From the NCBI RefSeq assembly GCF_002161175.1, contig NZ_NFMA01000008.1:1-64000 (forward strand): DNA of 64,000 nt, in the 5' to 3' direction. Below the pieces are notes generated by a model. It was not told the origin of the DNA, did not search any database, and saw only the letters and a list, made by a program, of their open reading frames with translations. The position numbers were made by a program, and so were the translations under genes. The stretch comes from Flavonifractor sp. An100. Its GTDB lineage: Bacteria > Bacillota > Clostridia > Oscillospirales > Oscillospiraceae. Positions 1 through 7,900 of the stretch are shown here, piece by piece; positions within the stretch are counted from its first letter, which is position 1, and each line of letters opens with the position of its first letter.

Positions 1-1
1 A

Positions 2-100
2 TCTATGAGTGCTGGGTTGTTGGCACTCTTTTTGTTTATTCTACTGGCTCTGGGGTTCGCCGACAAAAATTGGTTAAATACTCCCGACAAAATATGGTCG
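2..100 (+). CDS. Possible C-terminal end of a membrane protein (partial at left edge)
   Basis: Frame 2 is open from the window edge to a TGA at 98-100. It encodes a hydrophobic stretch (AGLLALFLFILLALGFA) followed by a short polar tail ending in DKIWS, as in the last transmembrane helix of an integral membrane protein. It is the only plus-strand candidate in the first kilobase. There is too little sequence to name a family, and a chance reading frame is possible. Confidence 0.25.
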
Positions 101-182
101 TGATCTCCCGGCGCCAACATGGGGAAGGCGACCCCCTGAAAAGATGCGCGGCAAACTGAGCTTGCTTTGATATGGTAACGTG

Positions 183-227
183 AAAGGGAGTCTATGCCAA
201 CCATAACGGTTGGCATAGACTCCCTTT
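183..227. terminator. 20-bp perfect inverted repeat, likely bidirectional terminator
   Basis: Arms AAAGGGAGTCTATGCCAACC (183-202) and its exact complement (208-227) flank a 5-nt ATAAC loop. It lies about 65 bp beyond the stop of the minus-strand KilA-N gene and beyond the possible plus-strand gene end at 100, so it can serve convergent transcription. The U-run is weak on both strands. Nothing else is recognised in 100-292. Confidence 0.55.
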
Positions 228-292
228 TGGAACATCGCAACACTATAGATGCCACGGCCTTCGCCCATTCGCAAGCGTCCAGTATATTTTTT

Positions 293-1135
293 TTACTTCA
301 TGGGAGATGGCTCTCCGCTATGAGCCTCCAGAGCTTCGATGCGGTGATCCTGCGTCAAGATCTCCATCTGGCTGATGGCGATGGCGTTGAGTTTTGTCAG
401 CCGCTCGGCCTGGGACATCCCTTCGCTGATGAACACCGCATTCAGGTTTTCCAGATTGGACAGGCAGACCAGCTGAGAGACATTGGCATAGTCGCGGATA
501 TTCCCTTTCAGATCGGGATGGCTGTCCCGCCACTGCTTTGCGGTCATACCGAACAGGGCCATGTTCAACACATCGGCTTCACTGGCATACACCATGGAAA
601 CCTGCTTTGCGGAAAGCTCCGGCGGGATCAGGTTCTCCTTGATGGCATCTGTATGGATGCGGTAATTGATCTTGACCAGGTTTCGCTTGATGTCCCAGCC
701 AAGCTGTTTCATTTCCTCGGTCTTGAGCCGCTCAAACTCCTTGACCAGATACAATTTGAATTCGACAGAGATCCAAGAGGCAAACTCAAAGGCAATCTCC
801 TTGTGGGCGTAAGTACCGCCATAGCGACCAGCCTTAGAGATGATGCCGATAGCCCCGGTCGATTCCACCCATTTCTGAGGGGTCATCACAAAGCTGTTCA
901 AGCCGGCCTGACTCCTAAACGCATCGAATTCGACACGGTTAAAAGACGGGTTGTATAGAGATTCCCAAACACCCAGGAACTCAATCGTGTTCCGATTCCG
1001 CAGCCAGTTTTGGATAATGTAGCGTGGATTGTCGCTATCCTTCAGCTTGGCGATGTCAGTCAAGCTGATAAAGTCATCTTGCTCAGAATTCCATTGTACA
1101 CTAATTTCCGCTCCCTTAACAACCAGCTTGTCCAC
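293..1135 (-). CDS. KilA-N domain protein
   Basis: A 280-residue protein. The N-terminal ~110 residues carry a KilA-N-type DNA-binding fold (SLTDIAKLKDS, YIIQNWLRNRNTIEFLGVWE, and a central GRYGGTYAHKEIAFEFASWIS motif), followed by a C-terminal helical region. KilA-N proteins are typical of phages and mobile elements and are thought to bind DNA. The start is GTG at 1135, chosen because AAGGAGGTG lies 7 nt upstream. It overlaps the 3' end of the phosphatase gene by 20 bp, indicating translational coupling. Its specific role is unknown. Confidence 0.85.
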   Translation of the reverse strand: MDKLVVKGAEISVQWNSEQDDFISLTDIAKLKDSDNPRYIIQNWLRNRNTIEFLGVWESLYNPSFNRVEFDAFRSQAGLNSFVMTPQKWVESTGAIGIISKAGRYGGTYAHKEIAFEFASWISVEFKLYLVKEFERLKTEEMKQLGWDIKRNLVKINYRIHTDAIKENLIPPELSAKQVSMVYASEADVLNMALFGMTAKQWRDSHPDLKGNIRDYANVSQLVCLSNLENLNAVFISEGMSQAERLTKLNAIAISQMEILTQDHRIEALEAHSGEPSPMK

Positions 1136-2082
1136 TCGTCTGCACCTCCTTGCTGATTATTTTTTGGAGCAACCCCCGGCAGCCTTCCTCCACATCCCGC
1201 CAGGTCGTGTCGAAATCGTCGGTGTACCACGGATCGGCCACCTCTCCGGGACGGTTGGTAAAGTCCATCAGCAGGTGCATCTTGTCGGCAAAATCGCCGC
1301 CGCAGATCCGGTACATACTCCGCAGATTGGCTCGATCCATGCCAATCAGAAGGTCGTACTTCTCGTAATCGCTGTTCAGAAGCTGCCGGGCTCGTTTGCC
1401 GGAACAGTCGATACCATGCTCGGACAGCTTGCGGCGGGCTGGCGGATACACCGGATTGCCAATCTCCTCGGTGCTGGTAGCTGCCGACTCGATTTGAATG
1501 TTCTGCTCCAAACCGGCTTTCTTCACCAGATCCTTCATGATAAACTCGGCCATCGGGCTTCTGCAAATATTGCCGTGGCAGAGAAAAAGTATCCTGATCA
1601 TGCTCCGTACACTCCAACTCATTACTATCGCACTCAGTATAGCATGGAACCTCAGATTCGTCGAGTTGGATTTCCAGATGGGCGTCAGAATCGATTTTTC
1701 TCTGGAGTTCCACCTTTGACCAGCCAAAACGACCAGCGGCACGAAGATACCAGCGCCGCTCATCCGGCTCCATGTCTGCTTCCAAAATGACTACATTCTG
1801 GGTCCAACTGATCTCCATGGCCAGGGTCAGCAACTCGGGGGTGTCCTCATACATCCGATAGAACTCCCGCATCCGGCGAAGGTTGCGCGGGGAGAAGCCG
1901 GAAGCATCGGGGAAACGGCTGTGCAGATATTCGGCTGCGGCCACTGCCGCGCCTTTCTCCGGCCGGGAACAGACGATGCGGCCCAGTTCGCAGCAGAGTT
2001 TCATCTGGGGCAGCTCAGCGTTCAGCGCGGCGTCCAGGGCTGCAAACATGGCGGAATAATCGATGTTTTTGCGGATGTTCAT
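1060..2082 (-). CDS. DUF1016/YhcG N-terminal-type protein, C-terminus disrupted
   Basis: Residues 1-160 look like the DUF1016 N-terminal helical domain (AAAEYLHSRFPDASGFSPRN, LRRMREFYRMYEDTPE, SWTQNVVILE). In full-length members a PDDEXK nuclease domain follows; here that domain is absent. After about residue 160 the open frame (roughly 1060-1601) simply runs in the wrong phase through the phosphatase gene and looks non-coding (rich in Arg, Ser and Pro). The authentic gene therefore probably covers about 1602-2082 and lost its own stop and nuclease half when it was joined to the phosphatase. KilA-N and DUF1016 genes are frequent mobile-element cargo. Confidence 0.6.
   Translation of the reverse strand: MNIRKNIDYSAMFAALDAALNAELPQMKLCCELGRIVCSRPEKGAAVAAAEYLHSRFPDASGFSPRNLRRMREFYRMYEDTPELLTLAMEISWTQNVVILEADMEPDERRWYLRAAGRFGWSKVELQRKIDSDAHLEIQLDESEVPCYTECDSNELECTEHDQDTFSLPRQYLQKPDGRVYHEGSGEESRFGAEHSNRVGSYQHRGDWQSGVSASPPQAVRAWYRLFRQTSPAASEQRLREVRPSDWHGSSQSAEYVPDLRRRFCRQDAPADGLYQPSRRGGRSVVHRRFRHDLAGCGGRLPGVAPKNNQQGGADEWTSWLLRERKLVYNGILSKMTLSA
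1116..1601 (-). CDS. Low-molecular-weight protein-tyrosine phosphatase
   Basis: A 161-residue cytoplasmic phosphatase. The P-loop signature CX5R(S/T) is present as CHGNICRS (residues 8-15) with nucleophile Cys8 and Arg14, and the general-acid loop DPWY is at 123-126. Length and motif order match the LMW-PTP family, which dephosphorylates tyrosine or arginine phosphoproteins. ATG at 1601 gives the standard N-terminus MIRILFLC; an upstream in-frame start would only add non-homologous residues. It sits in an overlapping frame inside the 3' part of the DUF1016 reading frame and overlaps the KilA-N start. Confidence 0.9.
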   Translation of the reverse strand: MIRILFLCHGNICRSPMAEFIMKDLVKKAGLEQNIQIESAATSTEEIGNPVYPPARRKLSEHGIDCSGKRARQLLNSDYEKYDLLIGMDRANLRSMYRICGGDFADKMHLLMDFTNRPGEVADPWYTDDFDTTWRDVEEGCRGLLQKIISKEVQTSGQAGC

Positions 2083-2118
2083 AGCTTCTCCTTTCCGGCA
2101 GAACCTGCCTTATTTTGA

Positions 2119-2172
2119 AACAGGCCAAAGAGAAACACAGGAGGCGCCTCCTGCGTTTCTCTTTGGCCTGTT
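2119..2172 (-). terminator. 54-nt near-perfect palindrome after the phosphoesterase gene
   Basis: Two 27-nt arms (2119-2145 and 2146-2172) meet with no loop and differ at one position. The palindrome starts at the stop codon of the minus-strand phosphoesterase gene and precedes the DUF1016 gene start. As RNA it would form a very stable hairpin. The downstream U-run is short (TTTC), so it may act as a terminator, an mRNA-end stabiliser, or both. Confidence 0.55.
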
Positions 2173-2918
2173 CACACCACTTGTACCATTTGCTCCCAGA
2201 GCAGGACGAAGCGGTCGTCGATGATTTTGTTGTCGTGGTAATGTCCGAACAGCCAGTAGTGGAACTTGGCCCGTTCTTTGACTTCCTCCAGGAAGCCGGT
2301 CAGATGGTCGTGAACATAGCCGCCGTTTCCCAGTATGTCAACGATGCTGCTTGGGGCGCAGTGGGTGATCACATAATCCACCTCATAGTGAATGCGTTCC
2401 AGATTGCACCGAGCTTCTTCATACTCGGACTTACTGGGAAGCTCCTGTTTCCACCAGGAGCGATGGTTGACCCGGAATCGGGCGCCCATTCTGCGAAAGG
2501 CCCAGTATTGTTCTTCGAAATCGGGTGCTTTGGGGTTCAGGATACCGTCCTCGATATCATGGCTCCTGGCGCCGCCCATGGTGAAGAAGGAGCATCCTTG
2601 CAGGTCAAAGACCTGCCCTCGCATCAGATGGATCACATGAGGCCGGATTCGCTGGATCGTTCCGCCGTTCCATTCCTCTGTCGGGTATTTGCTCAACAGG
2701 TCGAAGTTTTCATGGTTGCCGCTGACGAACAGGGTGGTAAAAGGCAGATCCTCCAGCCAGTCCAGGTTCCGCTCCTCCTTCTTGCCCCCATCCCATACGC
2801 CGCCAAAATCTCCGCAGATGATCATATAGTCTTCCTTGGTCATTCCGGCCTGCTCGGGGAAGTATTCGGGTGCAAACCGCTGGAAGTTACCATGGGTATC
2901 GCCGGTTGCATAGATCAT
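2172..2918 (-). CDS. Calcineurin-like metallophosphoesterase
   Basis: A 248-residue enzyme with the dinuclear-metal phosphoesterase motifs in order: GDTHG (6-10), GDFGG (36-40), GNHEN (67-71), THCAPS (185-190) and FGHYHDN (224-230). It presumably hydrolyses phosphomonoesters or phosphodiesters, but the substrate cannot be inferred. No signal peptide is visible, so it is likely cytoplasmic. The start at 2918 is preceded by AAGAAGGTGAAC and, 23 bp upstream, a TATAAT. It is divided from the downstream DUF1016 gene by the 54-nt palindrome. Confidence 0.85.
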   Translation of the reverse strand: MIYATGDTHGNFQRFAPEYFPEQAGMTKEDYMIICGDFGGVWDGGKKEERNLDWLEDLPFTTLFVSGNHENFDLLSKYPTEEWNGGTIQRIRPHVIHLMRGQVFDLQGCSFFTMGGARSHDIEDGILNPKAPDFEEQYWAFRRMGARFRVNHRSWWKQELPSKSEYEEARCNLERIHYEVDYVITHCAPSSIVDILGNGGYVHDHLTGFLEEVKERAKFHYWLFGHYHDNKIIDDRFVLLWEQMVQVV

Positions 2919-2940
2919 TTCAGTTCACCTTCTTTTGCCT

Positions 2941-2946
2941 ATTATA
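2941..2946 (-). promoter_or_regulatory. -10-like TATAAT upstream of the phosphoesterase
   Basis: The minus strand reads TATAAT 23 nt before the ATG at 2918. The region 17 nt further upstream (CGTTCA) is a poor -35 match, so this is only a tentative promoter. It overlaps the last codons of the recombinase pseudogene. Confidence 0.3.
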
Positions 2947-4109
2947 TCATACCCTGCTCCACCTGAACGCCGCCGCGGAGGAACACCGTGATTTTCTCCG
3001 CTGAGTTGACCTTGACCGTATCCACCAGCTGCCGGATGAGAGCTTCATCCCATTCGCTGATGTGGGTGGACGCCTGAGCCATCGCGGCAGCCGCATCTTC
3101 AATGCGCCGTACAGCCTGAGCGTTGCTCTGACGCTGTTCTTCGATTAGCGCCCGCTTTTCTTTCAGTATGGCAGCCTCATTCATGATAGCTCTCAGCTGG
3201 GCGGTGCAGGCGGTGGCATCCTCCACTCGGGCGGATTCTGCCACCAGCTCACGGGTCTGGTCGTTCAGCTCACCCAACCGCCTTTCAATATCGGCAAGGC
3301 TCATGCTCTCTCCTGGGACCGGAGCCAGCTCCATCTCCATAGCAGAGGTGATCTGCCGGATCAGCGTACTCTTTTGGCTCATGACGGAGTTGATGGCGGC
3401 GAGGATTGCCTTCTGGAGCGGCTCCTCGTCCAGCGTTGGTGAGTTGTGGCAGTACTTGGTGCCGCAGTCCAGCAGGCTGACACAGCGCCACACGACGCGC
3501 TTCCTGCCTTGCTTGGACCAGGTGCAGCGGCGATACAGGGTGCCGCATTCGCCGCAGACAAGGCGCTCCGACAAGGCGTATTTGCTGGCATAGGATGTCA
3601 TCCCGGTGGGGGCATTCTTTTTGGAAGGGCTTTTCCCGGCGCTGCGCCGCGCCATCTCTGCCTGTACCGCATCGAAGGTTTTGCGTTCCACGATGCCCTC
3701 ATGATGATTCTGGACCAGATACATGGGGAGCTGCCCCGTGTTGCGGATGACCTTGCGGCTGATGCAGTCGCTGATGTAGGTCTTCTGGAGAAGGACATCT
3801 CCGCAATACTTCTCATTGGTCAGGATGCTTCGGATTGCCGTGATCGTCCATTGGGAGCCGCCGGTCACATTGGGGATCTGCTCCGTTTCCAGCCTGTCTT
3901 TGATCATCCGAAGGCTGGCTCCGCTCAGATATTGCTCATAGATTGAGCGAACCACTTCTGCTTGTTCCTGGATGATTTTCGGCTTGCCGTCCTCACCTTT
4001 TTCATACCCGGCAGTAGGCAGCCACGCGAAGCTGGCGCTGGACCGCCTGCCGGCTTGCGACCTCCGGCTTTGCGGGGATGGTGATGACTTTGGGCGGGCT
4101 TTCTCTCAT
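2942..4109 (-). pseudogene. Large serine recombinase lacking its catalytic domain (internal deletion)
   Basis: ATG at 4109 follows AAGGAG and opens a typical recombinase leader (MRESPPKVITIPAKPEV ... LRVAAYCRV), which should continue into the Ser-containing resolvase domain. Instead it meets a TGA at once. In another frame the sequence resumes as YEKGEDGKPKIIQEQAEVV and runs to 2942 through the Recombinase domain (SIYEQYLSGASLRMIKDRLE), the zinc beta-ribbon (LVCGECGTLYRR ... CGTKYC), a coiled coil and the C-terminal tail. The whole resolvase domain is missing and the join lies at about 4003-4011. The remaining 337-codon frame could still make a catalytically dead fragment. Confidence 0.85.
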
Positions 4110-4115
4110 GCTGTT

Positions 4116-4295
4116 TCACTCCTTTCCAATTATTTGACCATTTTTTAGCTGGATATTCAGGCTTCCATCGTTATGACAATGGATGGCGGATACGGAACTT
4201 TGAAGCAGTTCTGCATCCAACGCAGTCATGGGCTGACGCCCGGAAAACACTCTGCGCAGACGAACCGTTTCGTATTCGCGGGAGTCGACGGCACT
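4116..4295 (-). pseudogene. 3' remnant of a second serine recombinase
   Basis: Reading the minus strand to a TGA at 4116-4118 gives a coherent tail (YETVRLRRVFSGRQPMTALD ... NIQLKNGQIIGKE) that resembles the C-termini of recombinases found in tandem in Firmicute elements. The gene's 5' part is absent: upstream of about 4295 the DNA encodes the MntR-like regulator in another frame. Its stop lies 7 nt before the start codon of the recombinase pseudogene, and the AAGGAG ribosome-binding site of that gene lies in its last codons. Confidence 0.6.
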
Positions 4296-4582
4296 ATCAA
4301 ATGCTGTGTAAAAAATCTGTGACGCTCATAGATTTTCTCCGCCACTTCAAGGCCGATTTCTGTCAGATGGAGAAATCCGTCCTCATCCATTATCAAAAAT
4401 CCGCCATCCTTCAAAACACCTACCGCATGGCTGACGCTTGGTTTCGATACCCCCATCTGGCGGGCAACATCCACAGAGCGAGCCATGCCGCTTTTTCGCT
4501 GCACCATCAGCACGGCTTCCAAATAATCCTCTCCGGAAGAATGAAGTTTTTTGCGGTGGACCCCTACGGTTTCATGCTTCAT
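4226..4582 (-). CDS. MntR/DtxR-family metal-responsive regulator, C-terminally truncated
   Basis: Residues 1-~95 form the winged-helix DNA-binding domain of the DtxR/MntR family (SGEDYLEAVLMVQRKSG, VDVARQMGVSKPSVSHAVGV, LTEIGLEVAEKIYERHRFFT). The metal-binding and dimerisation domain that should follow is replaced by about 22 unrelated residues ending FVCAECFPGVSP, where the frame crosses into recombinase debris. Its ATG (4582) overlaps the 3' end of the cupin gene by 11 bp, so it was the last gene of that operon. Metal sensing is probably lost; DNA binding may or may not be. Confidence 0.75.
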   Translation of the reverse strand: MKHETVGVHRKKLHSSGEDYLEAVLMVQRKSGMARSVDVARQMGVSKPSVSHAVGVLKDGGFLIMDEDGFLHLTEIGLEVAEKIYERHRFFTQHLIVPSTPANTKRFVCAECFPGVSP

Positions 4583-4964
4583 GGCCGTGAGAACAGTGGG
4601 CGCCACCGCAATGGCACTCCTCAAATCCCTTGGGAAACACAACGACCAGCAGCATCTTGAACGCCTCCTCACCATACACGGCGTGGGGTACCTTGGCCGG
4701 CATTACCAGACTCTCTCCGGCCTTTACGGTGTGGGGCACGTCGTCCAAAGTGAAGCGTCCGACACCCTCCAGCACGGTGACCATAGCATCTCCGTCAGAG
4801 TCGTGAGTGCTGATCTCCTCGCCCTTGTCAAAGGCGAACAGGGTCACGCTGACAGCTTGGTTCTGGGCCAGCGTTTTACTGACGACCTGACCGGGCTGTA
4901 CCGATACCAGCTCTGTCAGCTTGACTACCGTTTCATGCTCAATATTCTTAATAAACTGCTCCAT
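4572..4964 (-). CDS. Cupin-domain protein
   Basis: A 130-residue single-domain cupin of the small conserved-barrel type. Motif 1 appears as DGDAMVTVLEGVGRFTLDD and motif 2 as VMPAKVPHAVYG, with several potential metal ligands. The tail is rich in Cys and His (ECHCGGAHCSHGHEA), which suggests metal binding. ATG at 4964 has GAAAGGA 8 nt upstream; the ATG at 4973 overlaps that ribosome-binding site and is less likely. It follows the activase gene by 13 bp and overlaps the regulator gene. Confidence 0.8.
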   Translation of the reverse strand: MEQFIKNIEHETVVKLTELVSVQPGQVVSKTLAQNQAVSVTLFAFDKGEEISTHDSDGDAMVTVLEGVGRFTLDDVPHTVKAGESLVMPAKVPHAVYGEEAFKMLLVVVFPKGFEECHCGGAHCSHGHEA

Positions 4965-4977
4965 ACAAAACATCCTT

Positions 4978-7900
4978 TCAGCAATAATATAGGAACGATC
5001 TTAAACGGGAGGTGCTGTTTTCATCCCAGTCCCCATCCAAAGACAATGCAAATATAGGCGCTGCGCAGTGCTTTTCCAACCCACACAGGGAGAGTACGGT
5101 CGCGGTATTTTCATACCTGGGAGCCAGTGTCAGAACGGCGTCTGCACTTTCGCCCATCTGTATGGCCTTGGCGAAGCGGTACCTTCCGTTGTTGCCGGCG
5201 AAACTGGGAAGATAACGATCAGCAGAAGAAAAGAGCGTATCGGCGGTTGTGGCAAAGCTGCCTGATGCCCTCAACGCCTGGGCCACACGGGATATCTCGC
5301 TCCAATCCACAGGTTTCCCGTTATCCTGCCAGAGAAAGGCCATCATCTCAGCGAGGGGCTGGCGTTTGATTCTGTTGCCCTCCTGCTCCAACATGGACAA
5401 GACCCCTTCGTCCAGACTTGTAATGCACATAGGGGAACCGACAGCGGCAATAGTTCGTTTTTTGCTGGTATCACTTTGCTTTGCCAGCTCGACTAACTTG
5501 GCAAGAGTCGGGATCTGCTTGGGCGCAAGCTCCTCACGGCGCTCATAAGGCAACGCATAGACCACATCTCCCGTCAGCAGAGCACGGATCAGCAAGCCGA
5601 TGTCTTCCGCCGTTTCGGAAAGCTCCTCCAGCATGGGAGCCACGATGCCGCATTTCGTATGACCCTTGCGGTCGAGGATAGTTCTCACGGTGCGGGCATA
5701 CTGACCATCCGCATCGGCACCGTAGCCGTAGGGAATCAGGAATTGAAGCCCATCGTCGCCGCCATGCTCTGCGATGGCCTGCAGGCAGCTTCCTACCAGC
5801 ATGGGCAGGGGCAGATATTCTTTGGAAACCATTTCGGCTCGGCCAAGATTCAATGTCTGATGGGTGAAATCCGGCATAGCCTCGGCAGCAAAGCCCTGAT
5901 GGCGGAAATAGTCTGCCAGGTAGCGGGTGTAGCAGCCCAGCGGGGGTATAAGCAGCTTTTTCCCCTTCTCCGGTTTGGCGCTTACATTGGCCAGACGCAT
6001 GGATACATTCAGAATGTTGAAGTTTTCCGGCATGGGATCGTTCTTGCGGTTCTTAATACTGTTCAAAAAGGCCTCGATGCGGGTAATGACTCCCACGGGA
6101 GAGTAGTGTTCATCCACCTCGATCTGCAAATAGGGCTTATCGCCCATTTCCTCACGGAACATATGAGAGATCAGCGTATCCGGTCCGCAGCCGTGGTTGG
6201 TCAGGTAGACGGCATAGAGGTTCGGATGGTTGGCGATCAGCTTGGCGCCGGAAAGCAGATGGTCTCCAAAGGGCCAGTACATATGGGGGTAGTCCGGAGA
6301 GATATCCAGAGACATACCGGGCAGGTGTCCAAGTGTCATGACCTTATAGCCTCTTGAAAGAAGGATCTCCGGGATTCCCATATTCAGCACCGGGTCAGAG
6401 ATACCGTAATTGCGGGTGATCAGCACCAGCACCTTTTCCTCTGGGTTGAGGCCGGACAGCATCTCTCTGCCCAAAGCTTCCACATCCTCGGTGAACTTGT
6501 TGACTGCCAATGCGCCCTTGGCCAGACCGGGCAGACATCTGGCTCTGGAAAATCCCAGGGCTTTGCCGGTTTCCAGCATGGCGATGCCCATCATCTTGGC
6601 TCCCAGATCCAAATCAAGGACAGGACTGAGAAGTTGGATGCCCTGCTGCTCCAGCCCCAGAGATTCAAATACCATCTGTGCCGCCTTCTGCATATAGGGG
6701 CAGGCGTAGTTGTGGGCGGCGTGGGCATGGGGGTGACGGATAGTCCTGACCGAGGGCAGGAAGATATAGTCCACCTTGTCGTTTGCCAGCTGCTTCATGT
6801 GCCCGTAGATGAGCTTGACCGGGTAGCAGGTCTCGCCCTGAGCATACTGCTGGGACAGGCGGATGGTCTCCTCATTGGTGGGCTTGGAGAGCACCACATT
6901 GAAGCCCAGGTTTTTGAAGAAGGCGTTGACCATGGGGAAGAACTTGAACATGATGAGGGTCAGAGGCACGCCGATAGTCTTTTTTCGGGGATCGATCGTG
7001 CCGTCGTAATCCTCCACCACCAGCTGACCGGCTTTTTTGTAGAACGCCTTATTGCGGCGGATCTCCTCGCTGGTGGCGAGGACCTTCTTTTCCTCTCTGG
7101 GGAAATCAAAGCCCAGGAAGGTGCTTTTTTCATTGCCGACAGCTTCCTGCGCCAGAAGGGCCGCACCGAAAGCACCGGAGATGGAGAATACAGGTGATAC
7201 CTGCACCTTGTCCCCGTAAGCGCTCTGGAAGGCCGCCACGATACCGGGGTTATAATCCACACCGCCCTGCAAAACAATACGCTTACCCACAGGTTTGCCG
7301 CCCACCACTTTGTGCAGATAGTTTTTCACAATGGAGTGGCAAAGACCCGCGGCGATGTCCGCCTGACTTGCTCCCTGTGCGGCTGCCTGCGTAATGGCGG
7401 TTTCAATAAACACCGTGCAGCGCTCACCAAGGTCGCAGGGATGCTCCCCCTGAAGGGCCAGAGGGCCGAAATCAGAGATGGGGATACCCATGCGGGCGGC
7501 CTGCTCCTCTACGAAGGAGCCGGTGCCTGCCGCACAGATCTTGTTCATCTGGAAATCCACCACATTGCCCTCTTTCAGGGAAATGTACTTGGAGTCCTGA
7601 CCGCCGATCTCAAACACGGTATCCGCGTCAGGACCCCACCAGGCGGCGGCTTTGGCCTGGGCGGTGATCTCGTCTCGAATAGCATCGGCGCCCATCATAT
7701 TGCCCAGACGCTCACGCCCGGAACCGGTGATACCCACACCGAGGACGGGGAACTCCCCATATTTTTCCCTCAGCTGTGCCAGTCCGCTGCGTACCACACC
7801 CTCCGGGTCTCCGGCAGTGCGGAGATAGAGAAAATCGATCAGCGCGGCATCCCTTCCGATGAGAACAAGGTCTGTACTGGTGGAGCCCACATCAATTCCG

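Noticed and set aside
74-274. 66-codon minus-strand frame at the left edge
   Set aside because: It runs straight through the 20-bp terminator stem; composition is not protein-like.
194-958. Plus-strand frame opposite the KilA-N gene
   Set aside because: It begins inside the terminator hairpin and is the complement of the KilA-N coding sequence.
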